Shown here one piece after another: positions 31,872-44,009 of a stretch of 64,000 nt of DNA (positions within the stretch are counted from its first letter, which is position 1; each line of letters opens with the position of its first letter). The position numbers and the translations under genes are program-made. The stretch lies in NCBI GenBank assembly GCA_029747585.1, contig JAPEVF010000105.1:1-64000 (forward strand), read 5' to 3'. The notes under the pieces are model-generated. The model searched no databases. It was not told where the DNA came from and saw only the letters and a program-made list of their open reading frames with translations. The DNA comes from Pleurotus djamor. Its lineage: Eukaryota > Basidiomycota > Agaricomycetes > Agaricales > Pleurotaceae.

Positions 31872-33997
31872 TCAAGAAGTAAGTACATGCTTCGCATCGA
31901 GATCTCTGTGATCTGCGCCNAAACCTCCNACACTTGACCTCTTGCCCAAGGTCACTTCCACTGCACCCGCCTCCAATTCAACCTCCACTCCAGGACCTGC
32001 ATCCCCACTCCTCACCATCATCCCAACATCCTTACCATCAAGCTCATACGCCCCTGCTTCCACTTCTCGGTAGTCGGATTCNCCATATACATCATTATAC
32101 CCATAACTCATACTTGGCCGCTTGAAACGGGCGGCCGAGACTACTGACATGGATCCCATGGCCCCAGCATTCTGTCGCGGGCGTCCGGATGCATTCGACC
32201 CACTCACACGGGAACGAGAGCTAAGGTAAAGCGAGTCGGAGGTAGATATTTTACGGAGACGGTTGCGTGAGTTGAGCATGGCCATAAAGGAATTAAAATA
32301 NACTGGAAGGTNTGTGAGCTACCATATCAGTTTCAAGCCCGAATCGAGTAAATCAGACTCACATTGAGCGCTGACGAACTCAATGACCATAGCCCATATG
32401 CTNTCAGGGCGTATAATGAGCTGCGGGAGTTNGAGGACCCGGGAGCATGAGACAGGGAGGGACGACTCACAATGANCGTTTGCGCGATGACAACAAATCT
32501 GGAGCGATGGATGTAGGTCAATGGTCATTTANGCAAAGCATAAATCAGCAGCGGGGCTCACGTTGTCAANATGAACCTGTTGATCGAATAAACGATCAAC
32601 GTTTTGACGAGCCTCATTGAACTACGGGACCAAGAGTTGTNAGAGAGCAAGTCAGCACAGCATAGCATCAAGGTACCTGGAGAAGCCTCTTGAATCATAT
32701 AAAATAACACAGAGCGTTGCCGAGACAACAGAGTCTGAGACGACGCGGACGACAAAGAGAGGAACCATCGCCGTATACTGNGTGGATGAATAGGGATGCC
32801 AATCAATCAGTTNCTTTCAAAAGGGACGCTGNAAGTTGAAGTACCTACCACAGCCTCGTGTAGTCTGAGCAACTCCCAAAGATGAAAGAGGCTATACGAG
32901 AAGTCTGCACAAAACCANTATCAACGATCNCATGCTGGGTGGGTAAGGGGCCCAGGGGTACTCACAGACACCGAATGCTAAACGCAGGGGGACAAAACGA
33001 TNCNAACCNTTCTTACCGGGAGAAATATAGAGAAAGGGCCGCACCAATTTGACACATAAGGAGAACGGTTAGAGCCCCAGTAAGAGCGACGCGCCATACT
33101 CCATGGGTCATCAGATATATCATGCGTGTGAAGAACCTAGAAATTGTCAATAAAAGGTAGTTTGAAAAGGAGGACCAGTACGTTTGGATCGTGAAGCACA
33201 ANACAATCTAGCAAGGTGATGTTAGACGATACTTACCCTGAAGCATTAAGGATATACTCACGCCAATAGTAGTTCCCGTCTGGGTGTCACAAAGAGTGCA
33301 AAGTGGAGAAATAATAAGTCAAGGCCACCATGATGCCAGAGAAATGGGACGCACATAAACGGACCTAGGATAGATATTCGTGAGCGTCAAGGCTCGGGAG
33401 AGGGGATGCGGCGTGACTACATACCATTCTCCGTCCAAAAGGGACATTGGGTTGGTATAGGATTCGACCTACCCCGGAGATGACGTTAGATAGGGAGGTA
33501 GGATGGGATGAAGCAGAAAACGCACCGAATAGTGCCAAACGGTATGCGCAATAAATGCTGCATGGATCGTCGCTAGGAACCTTCGGGAGGAGGTAAGTTA
33601 ATCCGTGGAAATTTATAAGGTGTCATGTAGGCATACCACACCCATGCGACCTGGAGGCGGACTATGAGAGTGTTGAATTCAGGCAGACTAGAGCACGTAC
33701 GAAGGCCTTCATTCGTGGTGAATCCGACGGGTAGTTGAGGTAGTACATGTAACACTGTACCGAGACNTGAACAACAACACCCACGTGGGCAGGTAGTGGA
33801 GGCTTACNTGTAGACTAGCCACTCCGTATAGGACCAGGAGGATTTGACATGACACAAGAGAGCTGCCTAGTGTACCNCANCACCTTGATTGAGCGACGCG
33901 CCAAGGAACACCAAACAGCGGAACAAANTGGCGTACCATATATCTCCTCATACAGGCTCTGCGGAACCGGAGTGACACGATCGGGGAGACCAGACAT
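31872..33997 (-). CDS. DUF6534-type fungal multi-pass membrane protein
   Basis: Many short exons. The N-terminus starts MSGLPDRVTPVPQSLYEEIY. A family-like segment YMYYLNYPSDSPRMKAFV is followed after an intron by VAWVWYA, then TIHAAFIAHTVWHYSV, the Y-x-Y-x3-YP-x-D...LH-x-A-x3-H-T-V-x-x-Y pattern of Agaricomycete DUF6534 proteins. Hydrophobic helices continue through 33000-33200. The cytosolic tail ends in a Ser/Arg-rich region (LNSRNRLRKISTSDSLYLSS) and RPSMSYGYNDVY. More than 25 ambiguous bases fall within the gene, so exon boundaries and exact length are unsafe. Function of the family is unknown. Confidence 0.6.
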
Positions 33998-34565
33998 ATC
34001 GTAAAATGACTCTGGTAGATCTCAACCTTTTCTAGGTACTTCAGCCTTTTCCCCTAACCTCTTGAAGGGGGNACNCGCGTCCTCAAGACGTTCCCGAAGT
34101 AAACGAAACGAGCGACGATGGATGAGCGAGTTGAAGCGAAAGAAAAGAAAGTGAAGAAAGAGAGGCCTTCAGCAGCATCCTCGACCCTCAACGAAACNTN
34201 CAGCAGGCGCGCCCACAACAACGAACCGTCCGAAGCCACAAGCGATCGACCCTTTCGAAATAAGTGCAAGCGCTAACGCGGCGACTTGAAATTTCTCCCA
34301 TGGTGGCGGCAATTTGGGAAAACTGAGGGTTCTCCGTCAAGTTAGTTCGGTAAGTTTTGGGTGGACATAACGAGGAGTACATAGGTCGGAGCAGGGANGA
34401 ATCAGAAGGATGTCAAGAGACAGTCAGGGGGATAAGGGCCTTAAAGGAGGACGCTCCTATGAGTCTGAAATACATTTATTGATAGATATAATGTGGGTAA
34501 ACAGTTGGTATGCAACGAACAAGGTAGACCATTTAAACATCCAGTGAAATATATACATACCACTC
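33998..34565. other. Intergenic, several ambiguous bases
   Basis: Upstream of the DUF6534 gene and downstream of the fungalysin gene. Several 'n' calls. No gene supported. Confidence 0.35.
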
Positions 34566-37132
34566 CTAGCAGCCAGAAGGAACGGTAGTAGAGTCTCTGT
34601 GGTTCGCGGCGCCAACACCAAGACCACGGCTGGCGAAGGCACGCCAGAGGAGACAGGTGTTAGCACCACCAAATCTGTTGGCGTCGGCTTGAATCCAGGC
34701 ATCACGAGCGGTAGGCACTGTAGAGACACATATCAGTCAATGTCGATTCGAAAAGAGAACAAAGAGTAGTACATGTCGGGTTGCAAGGTTGCAGAGCAAG
34801 TGCGTCCAAGAAAAGATGCAAGAAGACAACGTTTCCTTCGGTGCCGTTGGGGTTGGTGCGAGCAGTGGTCGAGAACCCGTGTGCAGAGACAAGGGAAGCG
34901 TAGACATTATGGAGCATGTTCGCCCAGACTTCACCAATATCTANAATCCATGGAGTTGAGCATTCAAACTTGTCTTGGACCNTTGAGATTTCTTACCGTG
35001 GACCTCGTTGAGCGAAGCAATGGAGGAGTAGCGGAGGGGGTTGACGGTGCTTAAAACGCCCATAAGACGCGCGCCATATGAGTAGGAAAAGCTTCAAACT
35101 CACGCAGAAGTTGAGTATGGGTGGGAGCGAATGCCAGCAGGGTCATTGATGACGTATTGACCCATAACATAGTCTGCGACAGCACTGCTGGTCTTCTCAG
35201 TCCAGTCAGCCATAGCATCACTCCATCCTACGAAATGACTGAGCCAGAGGCGTGGACTAGATATGAGTGAATCGCACCTTCGCCCATGCCACCAGCCTCA
35301 GTGGTTTGGAGGCAACGACCAGTTCCACCACCAGTCATTCTGTTGGTGATCCCGTGGGTGTTCTCGTGAACGACAATATCATTTTCGAGAGCTCCATCGC
35401 GTTGGGGGCTTGTGAATGTCCACAAGAACACTGGAGAGCGAAAAGAAATCATGATTAGCTACCCGTTGATGCCTAAGTCAATGTATGGACACTCACTCTG
35501 AGTGACGGAGAAAAAGCAAGTTCAGTCACGTTAGAACCGGCGTAACGGATAACTCCTGAAAATTAACAAAACTCACTCTCATGGCACCGGATTGACCGCT
35601 AGAAATTAAATGACTTTGAAAAATGGAAAGAAAAGACTTGATAGGACAACATACTCGGGGGGCGTGGAGAAATCAGCGTTGTTGGTGCCAGCTGTTGATT
35701 GAACCGAGATGGTGACACGGTCGTTTCCACGACCGCCTTTGTTGAAGTTGTTGTTCTGGAAATTAAACGCAGCCTAACGGGTGTGGTCAGACACCATGAT
35801 TGCATATTACATNGTTGACCCAAATACCTCAGTGAATCCATAACGGTAAGAGAGATCGTGAACAGAGTTGACGACGAAGAAGGCGTTCGTGCGTGCAGCA
35901 TCGAGGTTTGCTTGTGTAGTAGGAGCGGCAGAGGGATTTTGGGTGAAGACGAAATTCAAGGGAGAGGATGATTGGGAGGTTACGGAGCTCTGTGTCCCCT
36001 TAAAGGCGATGGCATTGTTACCGGCGGTGGTTGTGGTTGAGGTTGTACCATCACCTTGAAAGATTACCGTGATCAGTGAAATCAACTACTAAAGGAAGGG
36101 TGAACGTACTGTGCCAGCCCTGGGGGGAAGCAACAGTGTCCTGCGGATCAGTGAGAGTTGAGAAACCCTGGGTAAGAATTTCGCTTGTAATTGGCAAAAC
36201 CCGGTACTACGGATAGAGATCCAAATCAGTATTCCATTTCCCAAGAGAAGCCAGAGATCTGATGTACTCACGGAAGCTTTGTTGACGAAATCGGTGATGG
36301 AGCGAAGCTCGCCAGTGTGAGCATCAATGAAGGCTTCTACCCAAGTTCCGGCTTCTTCGTTCTGAATTTGGATGACGTGGGTGAGGACAGCGGAACCGTC
36401 CTGCATGGCAAGGAATTCCAAGGTTGGTGGGTGGTCATTGTGGGTCCCATCAATGGCAGCCTCAGCTTTGACAATAGCGTCCTTCAATGAGATCGAAGGA
36501 GTGGAAGAAGCGATCTTGGCTGGGAATTTTTTTGGACGTAAGCATGGGAAGCAGCTAGGGTGAAGGTATAAACAACTTACTTGGCTTAACGAACGAAGAG
36601 CCGAAGGAAACAACCTTGTTGTCGTGGTTGAAAGCGACGTTGGCCACAGCATTGGCGAAGGGGACACCATCCTAGTCATGCAAGATTGAGCTTAACAACG
36701 ATCACCATGAATGATCACGGAGAAACTTACGTGGGTTTGCTTGACGAAGGCATGCTTAGCAACTTCACCGGAGAATCCAGATTTGAAGGTGATAGCATCT
36801 TTGGCAACGCCAAGTTTAGATTCGATGAAGGCCACGGCCGACTCTTCCAAGTCGGGGTTGTCACGCTTGGACAACGGGTGGTCAATGCCAGCGCCGAAAG
36901 TCTAATGACAAAACAAACATCGTTAGTTACGTTTCAATGGGAAGGGAGTAAAACGGGTGCATACCTCGAAAGTCGACGCGGGGTGGAAAGTCTCAATCTT
37001 CAGGCCCTGGGCAACCTCGCGAACGCGGTGGGTAGCGTGCTTAGCATTGCTGGGGAAAGGAGTAGCGCCAGTAGCAGAGGCGTAGACGACGGCCAAAAGG
37101 ACGGTCTTGAAGAACTTGTTGAAAGAGACCAT
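34566..37132 (-). CDS. Fungalysin, secreted zinc metalloprotease (peptidase family M36)
   Basis: Extracellular endopeptidase made as a pre-pro-enzyme. The ATG at 37132 begins a signal peptide ([21 protein letters not shown]). The propeptide (FTP-like) follows: [44 protein letters not shown]-type strands and [20 protein letters not shown]. The catalytic part has [29 protein letters not shown], then [18 protein letters not shown] with the zinc ligands and catalytic Glu of [21 protein letters not shown] supplies the third ligand Glu across an intron. The end is [40 protein letters not shown] and the terminal STTVPSGC. About ten introns. Length fits 580-600 aa. It looks complete. Confidence 0.92.
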
Positions 37133-39348
37133 GTCTGCACAGGGAACAAGTGGCGATAGAGCAACGACAAAGGAGGACGAGGGCGTAAAGGACCAGAGAG
37201 AACTATAGGGAGAACCAAATAGTGCTCGTTTGACCTGGATAAAAAACAATTCCAGAAAGCTACGGTTTTATAGTCCTCGATCGAGCACGTATAACAAATA
37301 ATTCTCTCTCCGTTGGAAGGTCGGAGATGCTGACGTCGACTCCCGAGGGCGAGGGTGCATATGCTCGAGATAAGAAACAAAGACTCCGAGCCGATGTTGA
37401 TGATAGTTGGTTCTTGCTGTATGGTTGCGTGAATCGGAAGAGATGGAAGCATTTAGTTGAAGTCAAAACAGCCAGCCGAATGAGGCACATGTAGCAAGAA
37501 GCGGTCAAACATAAGGATGATCGACAGGTTTCTCAGGGATTGGGGGTATATACAGCCAAATTTGGTAACACGCAACTTCAGTTGAGGCGTTGTGCGTTCC
37601 AGCCGGGAAGTGAGCTTGAGATGGTGCGGGCGCAAGGGCATGCGGTCGCTGCTTAGTGAGATGCGTATTCCATGAGGGCTACGAGATGTCGACTATGAAT
37701 AGCCTGTCGTTGAGGAGCAAGGAGATAGAGATGTTGATGCCTCTGGGAACATGAATCATGAGACCTTGTGCAGCAACAGGCTAATGTATGGCGTGTGGGA
37801 TATGAATAGAGGTGGAACATTGCCTTTGTGACCGAATGATGGGAAACCACGGGTTTCCGGAGACTAAGACTCCGCGATAGGTAGGCGTCAGCCATGGTGG
37901 CCACCCAACTAGTCAGAACTCAGTCGCGAGCTTTCGACAGAGCGACGCTAGGCCAACCTTGGGCAGCAGCACGCAAGTGAAGTAGCATCGAACCTATTGC
38001 ATATCATCAGCAAACAGTCATCAGCTAGGGTAAACACGCCCGTTCGCCTCTTTGATGGGCGAGATTCGACACAGATCATCGACACAGATCCTCATCGCGA
38101 GATACAACGAAGCAACAAAGCAACTCAACCACACGCAGCGATAAGACCTTGAGAAAACGACACAAAATGATGAATGCCTCACATGTCGTCGCAAGCCCAC
38201 AGTTCCGGATGGCATACGACTACAAGTTACAACTTCCCATGCTAGACAACAGCAAGCAATGTTCCTGGGGCAGGACGGAGTTCTGGTAGAATAGTTATAT
38301 ATATTTGACGCACCGGTTCATTGAACCACATAAAATCCTTCTCTCAGGGATTCGGGCTGCCCATGTGATGAGGGAAAGCGAGATGGCCATTCATTCAATA
38401 GAATAGAGATTACAACGCGAGAAATAAGGTCTACTGAGTCTCTAGTGATGGATGCCTAGAAAGAAAGAAAAGATGGATCAGTATGCGTCGTTTGCTAGGG
38501 CGAAGAGCATAGACAAGAAAGAAAATAAATTTTCAGTATTGCAGAAGTTGTGGTCATCAAACGCGCCGAAGCACAATATGACTGTTGAGCTTGAATGTGA
38601 TATGTTGTTCATCATCGAAGTTGAAAGAGAGGCTTGAAAGGGGAGAATGAGAAACTCACCAGCGAACCGTTCCAGACAAAGATGAGTACTTCAACTTGAG
38701 TGATGAGTGGACGTGGATACATCGAGCCTGCGATGTGATGAGGCCTGAGAATAAAGTTGAAGCTCCGATCGAAGGACGGCATCTCCCGTTGGACGTAACC
38801 TGGACGTAACCTCGTCTCGAATCTCATCTTCCGCCAGGCTTGAACTTGCTCACAGAAACGTTCAGACCGCTTTGCTTTCATCGCACGGGCTATACAAGAA
38901 CCCACTTATCTATTTCGTCGACAAATGTGGTCTCGCGACTTCCTCAGCATCATCGCCGCGCACAATGATGAGGGATACTCAGGCCATCTACTGTGCTACC
39001 CAATGGACTTTGGGCACACAGATACATGGTCCTACATTGTCTCTCTCTCAGCATCATCTTCCATTCTGATGAATGAACCACTTTGCTCATGAATGCGCTC
39101 GCACCGTCAATCTATCAATACCTCCTTCAAAACTGCCCCATAATGCATCCTACTGCACTCGTAGGCTCTGTTCTCCGGTTTTATATCCAAAATGAAGCCA
39201 CTTTCAAGTTGTATCACAACGCTCTCAATCAAGCATGAGCCATTCACTGAAAATATCGTTGATGCCTAACCATTCGGTCTCTGCCTCTCACCATATATCC
39301 TCTACAATTCTAACATCCCCGTCTCTCGAAGCTTCTTCCCCGTATTCC
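37133..39348. other. 2.2-kb gene-poor region
   Basis: It begins with the fungalysin promoter. Several open frames of 60-97 codons on both strands lack signal peptides, known motifs or splice-supported extension. I see no tRNA, transposon ends or clear repeats. A non-coding transcript or a very divergent gene cannot be excluded. Confidence 0.35.
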
Positions 39349-40740
39349 ATGCCCCTTCTTCGCACAAGCTATAGTCCCTTTGGATCACTGGGTGGCCTTT
39401 TCCCTTTCTTTCACATTTCTTCGCCTTTCACTTGCCAAAAGCATTACCGTCACAGTGGACGACCTTCATGGACCCGAACCCAGGGTTGGGGAAAGTATTG
39501 ACTACTCAGGGGATTGGGCTCAATCGAACCCAGTGTCTGGTAGTGATAGGAATGCGGTTTTCGTCGCCCCCGGGCTTTGAAAGCACAGTAGAACGTGAAA
39601 CCAAACACTTGGGCTCTCCGTCACTCACTTACCAAAGCCTTAGAGACTTGGCACGAATCAATTCGACGACGATCTTCCGGTTCTTCTGGTCCCGGTGCCT
39701 CACTCAAGTTTAATGGTACAGCCGTCTATGTCCAATCTATACTGACTGACACCATTAATTACGAGTCGTAAGCCACAGTTGCTCGATATCCGACTGAACT
39801 GGATAAAACTAATCTCATATGCAGGGCGAATTCGGACATGTACTTCACAATCAACGATATGCCAACGATTAGCTTCATTAAGCCCGCGCTTTCGTCAGGG
39901 CGTGGCTAAATTACTACAGTCTCTCAGAAAGAAGGTCTCTCCCTCGGGAGCCATACCTTAGCCATTCAAAATGGTCACCCAGATCGCTCCGTCGCGTTTG
40001 AAACTATTACTATCCTCCTTGACGCTATCACTTATACGTACAACGTGAACTTGTCTCTATCGCACTCTACTGATCACCAATCTTGTACCTTAGGACCGGC
40101 GATACTCTGGTACCCCGCATTGCCAGACCAAGTCGCTCACTGTTTCTTCAGCTTCCAGCCCATCAGAAACTCCAAGTCAACTCGCCCAGTCTGATCCGCC
40201 TCCGACGCCCTTAAGTCAAATCACCGAGTCGAATGCACCTCGAAACCCTCAACAAAGTCCAATGTCGTCCTCATCGCCGCATCCGTCTGCTCAACCGGAG
40301 CAATCGTCACTGTCATCGCCCTTGTCTTTTATCGACGAATGCGCCGTCGCTTACAGAATGAAATCGACGTTTTAAGAAGCTCTCTACCCTCGCCGCCTGC
40401 CTCTCCCATCCGCCCATTTCCTGCGAACCGCTACTCCTTGACCATGCTAGATAACCAAGCTATGATCCAGCCCTTCAACCCTAAATCCAAATACATTGTC
40501 GACGAGACACTCAGGGCAATACAAGGTGTGCAAACGGAGTCCCTTCCCCTAAGCTCCATAAATTTCGTCGCGGATAGCCAGAACACACAACTAGCACCGT
40601 CACGATGGCCTTCTCAATCAAGTCAGTGCTCATCTGAAAGCTTGCCATCCCCTTCGTACCACACACGAGCGTCGATGACGGAAGATCCATTTCTTGACCC
40701 GATTCATGAACCAATGACGGATAGCAGCGGAACCGCATAG
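39349..40740 (+). pseudogene. Decayed copy of a signal-peptide/single-TM protein
   Basis: Paralogue of the gene at 41993-43323. The start ATGCCCCTTCTTCGC matches that gene's start, but the signal peptide continues in a different frame (VAFSLSFTFLRLSLAKSITV), needing one base. The body resumes with TVDDLHGPEP and an MYFTINDMPTISFIKPALSS segment. There the frame meets TAA where the intact copy reads an ATA codon, then continues homologously. The TM helix (VVLIAASVCSTGAIVTVIAL) and the tail with RPFPANRYS, SYHTRAS and EDPFLDP are preserved. A frameshift and a nonsense codon in one gene make real inactivation likely. Confidence 0.65.
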
Positions 40741-41992
40741 ACTACTGTAGATATATCATATGAATCTCATGTTTGACCTCCTGGCACGGTCCCTTGTACG
40801 GTGTACTTGCGGTGTACCCCTGCTTAGCATTGCCTTGGGCAAGCCTCTGGTCCGTAGATTCCTGCGACTACCAGACGTCTCCGAGTCCTGCGTCCCGTCG
40901 CCCCGATTGACCATAATATTCACTAGGTCTGTACTGGCCCCGGAATTCACCCAGTATTGACCCAGTAAGCATGCTTCTGAGAGACTTCAAAGAGTTTTTG
41001 GCCATCACATCCTTCTACTTCCTTTCCTCTTCTACCAGTCTCTCTCTTTTATTTGAGTCCCTACTGGACAGGACGGCGAGCCATGAGCATTCGACTCTGC
41101 AATGTTCCCAATGCGATATTATAATGAGGCACACAGGGGCGTGCACATGACCTGTGACCATGATGTGACGAGAAGACCAACTTGCGACTACATAGCAGTC
41201 ACAAAGCAGTCAAGCTCAAGAGTCAATTGGCACTTCTCCTTCCTTCTTGATATTCTCTTACGCGACTCGCTCAAAGGTTCAGAACGGGTTTGTCTGGCCT
41301 TCTATGTACCGAGAGCAAGCTTTCCTTCCGCTCGTTTGTAATTGAGGCCATTCAGCCATACTAGTAAGTATAAGTACTACGCTCGGTGACAAAAGTAATC
41401 TGGCGACTTACATGCCCATCATAGGATGGCAACTCACTGAGGTCACTCAGAGCTCGCTCTCGGAATGCTCAGCGCTCAGCGCTCAGTATGTCCGCTGTAC
41501 TCCCTGCTGGGCGTTCCTAGGCGTTATGTAAAATATGAAGCGCTCCCCTCCCACTCACGACCACCCTCCCAGCATCAGGATCACTGGTCATGATGCAACT
41601 GCTTTGATGTACCAGGTCCTCTAGGGGACTCTTCGGGAGCCGCCCTCTACTGCCTCTTGATCAATTACCTTTGGGAGCTGCTGCTCTTATGCGCATGTGC
41701 CCTCACTCTCTTAATGTGCAACACCGAAGACCGGAAATCCTCCCGTCATCCATCCTCCCGGACTCTGAGGTCTGGTGTCCTTGCCCAAGAGCGAAGACTC
41801 CAACTAAACAATTGCACTTCTTTGATGAAAACCGCGTCCCTTTCTAGTCTTACTCCCACAATCAATCAACCGGGCGACAGATATCAGCTGTTTAGCGTGG
41901 TGACTTTGATACCTAACAAGTCGGTTTCTGCTTTATCTACCATCTACCATCTTGACGCTTTCAACAACCCTCGTCGCTTGCCCCTCTTCATC
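40741..41992. other. Intergenic region between tandem copies
   Basis: No supported gene. A small GCTCAGC triplication lies around 41467-41488. The last 150 bp before 41993 resemble the region before the decayed copy (TCTGC-CATATATC/CATCTACC, AACC-TCG motifs), so the duplication probably includes promoter DNA. Confidence 0.4.
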
Positions 41993-43323
41993 ATGCTCCT
42001 TCTCCGTACAGGCTACGCCTCGGCCCGCTGGGCGGCATTTCTCTTTTCTTTTGCATTCCTTTGGACCCCCTTTTCATTGGCTCGATCTGTCAATGTCACG
42101 GTGGACGACCTTTTTGGATCCTTTCCTGTTGTTGGGGGCCACATAGTATTCGCTGGTGATTGGACTCAAAAAGGCGCAGGGTTTAGTCGAGACGATTTTA
42201 GTAATCCTCCGGGCTTTGACGGAACAGTCAACGGTAATGTCACTTCATTATAGACTCTTTGCCTCACTCATCATCCACCTAGGGACTTGGCATTCATCAA
42301 CTCGAAACCGCGGGTCGACTTCCATGGCGACTGCCTCACTCCAATTTAGAGGTACCGCGGTATATGTCAGGTGTGTTCTGAATCGTGATTCGTTGGACGG
42401 ACCGTGAGCCTCCCCCGTTATATCTATGAGCGAAGGCTAATTTCGGGAAAAAACCTATATCTAGGGCCAATTCGGAAATGTACTTCACAATCGACGATGA
42501 GCCAACGCAAACCTTCATTCGTCCGGCGCTTCCTTCGGCGTCGGCCATAATCACCACAGTCTTTCTCATGGAGAACCTCACTCCGAAAGACCATAGGTTA
42601 TTCATTAGAAATGGTCCCAAAGATGGTCCCTTATCCTTCGGAAATATCGCCATCTTCCTTGATGCGATAACGTATACAACGTATGCTGTCCACATTTTCA
42701 ATTGGATAACTCTGCTTTACATACTTATACAATGACTTCGCAGGATAGACGATGATTTCTTGTCCAATAGCAACAATTCCAGTCCTACAAAGTCGTTAGA
42801 CCCGACTTTCGCTGCACCCGCTTCTACAAATATCACCAACTCCGACATCATCGTGACAAGCGTATGCGCAACCACGGTCGTTGTTGCCACTATCGCATTC
42901 CTTCTCTATCGACGGATGCGCCAACGTTTTCAGCGACAAATAGCCGTTCTAAAAAGCTCCCCACTTTCCCCTCCCACTTCTCCGATTCGTCCTTTCCCTG
43001 CCAACCGTTATTCCTTTCCCATATCAGATAGTCAATCTTTGACCCAGCCATCTAGCCCCCCGCTCAGTTTCGATACACTGAGACCAACAGAAGAAGCCGT
43101 TCGACCAGGCCGCATTTCTCCAGGCCCTACGAACAATTTCGCAGATGAACGAACTTCGCCACTACCAAGCCAGAGCGCTCTCTCCCGATGGCCAACACAA
43201 TCAAGTCAACGCTCCTCGGGAAGCCTACCGCCCCCTTCATATCACACGCGAGCGTCGACAGCGGAGAACCCATTCCTTGATGTGGCTCCAGAGCCAATGC
43301 CAGACCGCAGAAGAGCAGTGTAG
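41993..43323 (+). CDS. Single-pass membrane protein with secreted beta-rich ectodomain
   Basis: ATG 41993 starts a signal peptide (ARWAAFLFSFAFLWTPFSLA). The ectodomain has NVTVDDLFGSFPVVGGHIVF and an SLQFRGTAVYVR strand, then MYFTIDDEPTQTFIRPALPS and MENLTPKDHRLFIRNGPKDG. This layout (GTWH...ATAxLxFxGTAVxV) is common in Agaricomycete membrane proteins and suggests a carbohydrate-binding-like jelly roll, though I cannot prove the fold. A TM helix (IIVTSVCATTVVVATIAFLL) precedes YRRMRQRFQ. The cytosolic tail is Ser/Pro-rich with RPFPANRYS and PPPSYHTRAS. Introns near 42230, 42369 and 42682 keep the frame. It could be a surface sensor. Confidence 0.68.
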
Positions 43324-43890
43324 ACTAGTGCTTATACCGATAACTACAGACTCTCAGACTTGTGAGCCGTCTCTCCTATCATGAGGCCCCTGTAGCTCTG
43401 TGATTTGACTGGCGCCACTACAACTTTTCAATCGTACCTCGGTCCTCTACTTACGACCTGCTTGATACTTGAGATTTGGTAGTGAGCTCACTGTCCTACA
43501 TCATTATCATTCTGTTCCCGGAACCCCGAAACTTGGTTTAAAGTCTCAAGATCGATCTCCAGGTTCAGTTTTACCTCAGTGGTCTTATCAACACGCTTCA
43601 TTTTCTGGTTCGTCCGGCTGTCGGCAGTTGTAAACTTGGCCTTCGATGCACTTAACCTCATAAATCTAGTCCTAGGTTGAACATAATGCTTGTGAGGGTA
43701 CTTTGAATGCTTCATGCACCGCTTGGAGGAACCGTTCGATGGGTCGAACTCGATCAGGTCCTTGGCGCTACCCTGATATTAGTCAGGCATTATTTGTAAA
43801 TAAATAATAAACATAATTTTCGAAGTTTCTTCACATTGAAGGTCTTGTAAGGTATTTCCTCAGATGAAGCATTGAATAAATGAACACAAA
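43324..43890. other. 3' flank, no gene seen
   Basis: A 75-codon minus-strand frame (43488-43715) is Lys/Thr-rich and shows no motif. The end of the stretch (43790-43830) is AT-rich with AATAAATAATAAACATAATTTTC, compatible with transcript 3' ends. Confidence 0.35.
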
Positions 43891-43922
43891 AGGCTAGGGC
43901 TCGCGCAAGCGAACCCTAGCCT
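43891..43922. repeat. Perfect hairpin with GCAA tetraloop
   Basis: AGGCTAGGG (43891-43899), a C/A mismatch, then TCGC, a GCAA loop, GCGA and CCCTAGCCT (43914-43922). The 9-bp and 4-bp stems are perfect, and GCAA is a GNRA tetraloop. On RNA this would be very stable on either strand. It directly precedes a TTAGGG-like patch. Confidence 0.8.
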
Positions 43923-43949
43923 GTAAGTAGCATGTAATTATGGGGGACG

Positions 43950-44009
43950 GGTTAGCGTTAGGGATAGCGGTTAGGAGTTAGGGTTCGGTTAGCTGGTTAG
44001 GGTTCGGGG
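43950..44009 (+). repeat. Degenerate telomere-like TTAGGG patch
   Basis: Within 60 bp there are perfect TTAGGG at three places plus TTAGCG, ATAGCG, TTAGGA and TTAGCTGG variants, in one orientation. TTAGGG is the usual basidiomycete telomere unit. The copies are irregular in spacing, so this is either an interstitial telomeric relic or a simple G-rich repeat. Confidence 0.6.

Noticed and set aside
37133..39348. Short open frames of up to 97 codons in the gene-poor stretch
   Set aside because: Frames occur equally on both strands, with no signal peptide, motif or splice-supported continuation.
43950..44009. A true chromosome end
   Set aside because: The TTAGGG-like units are irregular, only 60 bp long, and genes continue on both sides. 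At most it is an interstitial relic.
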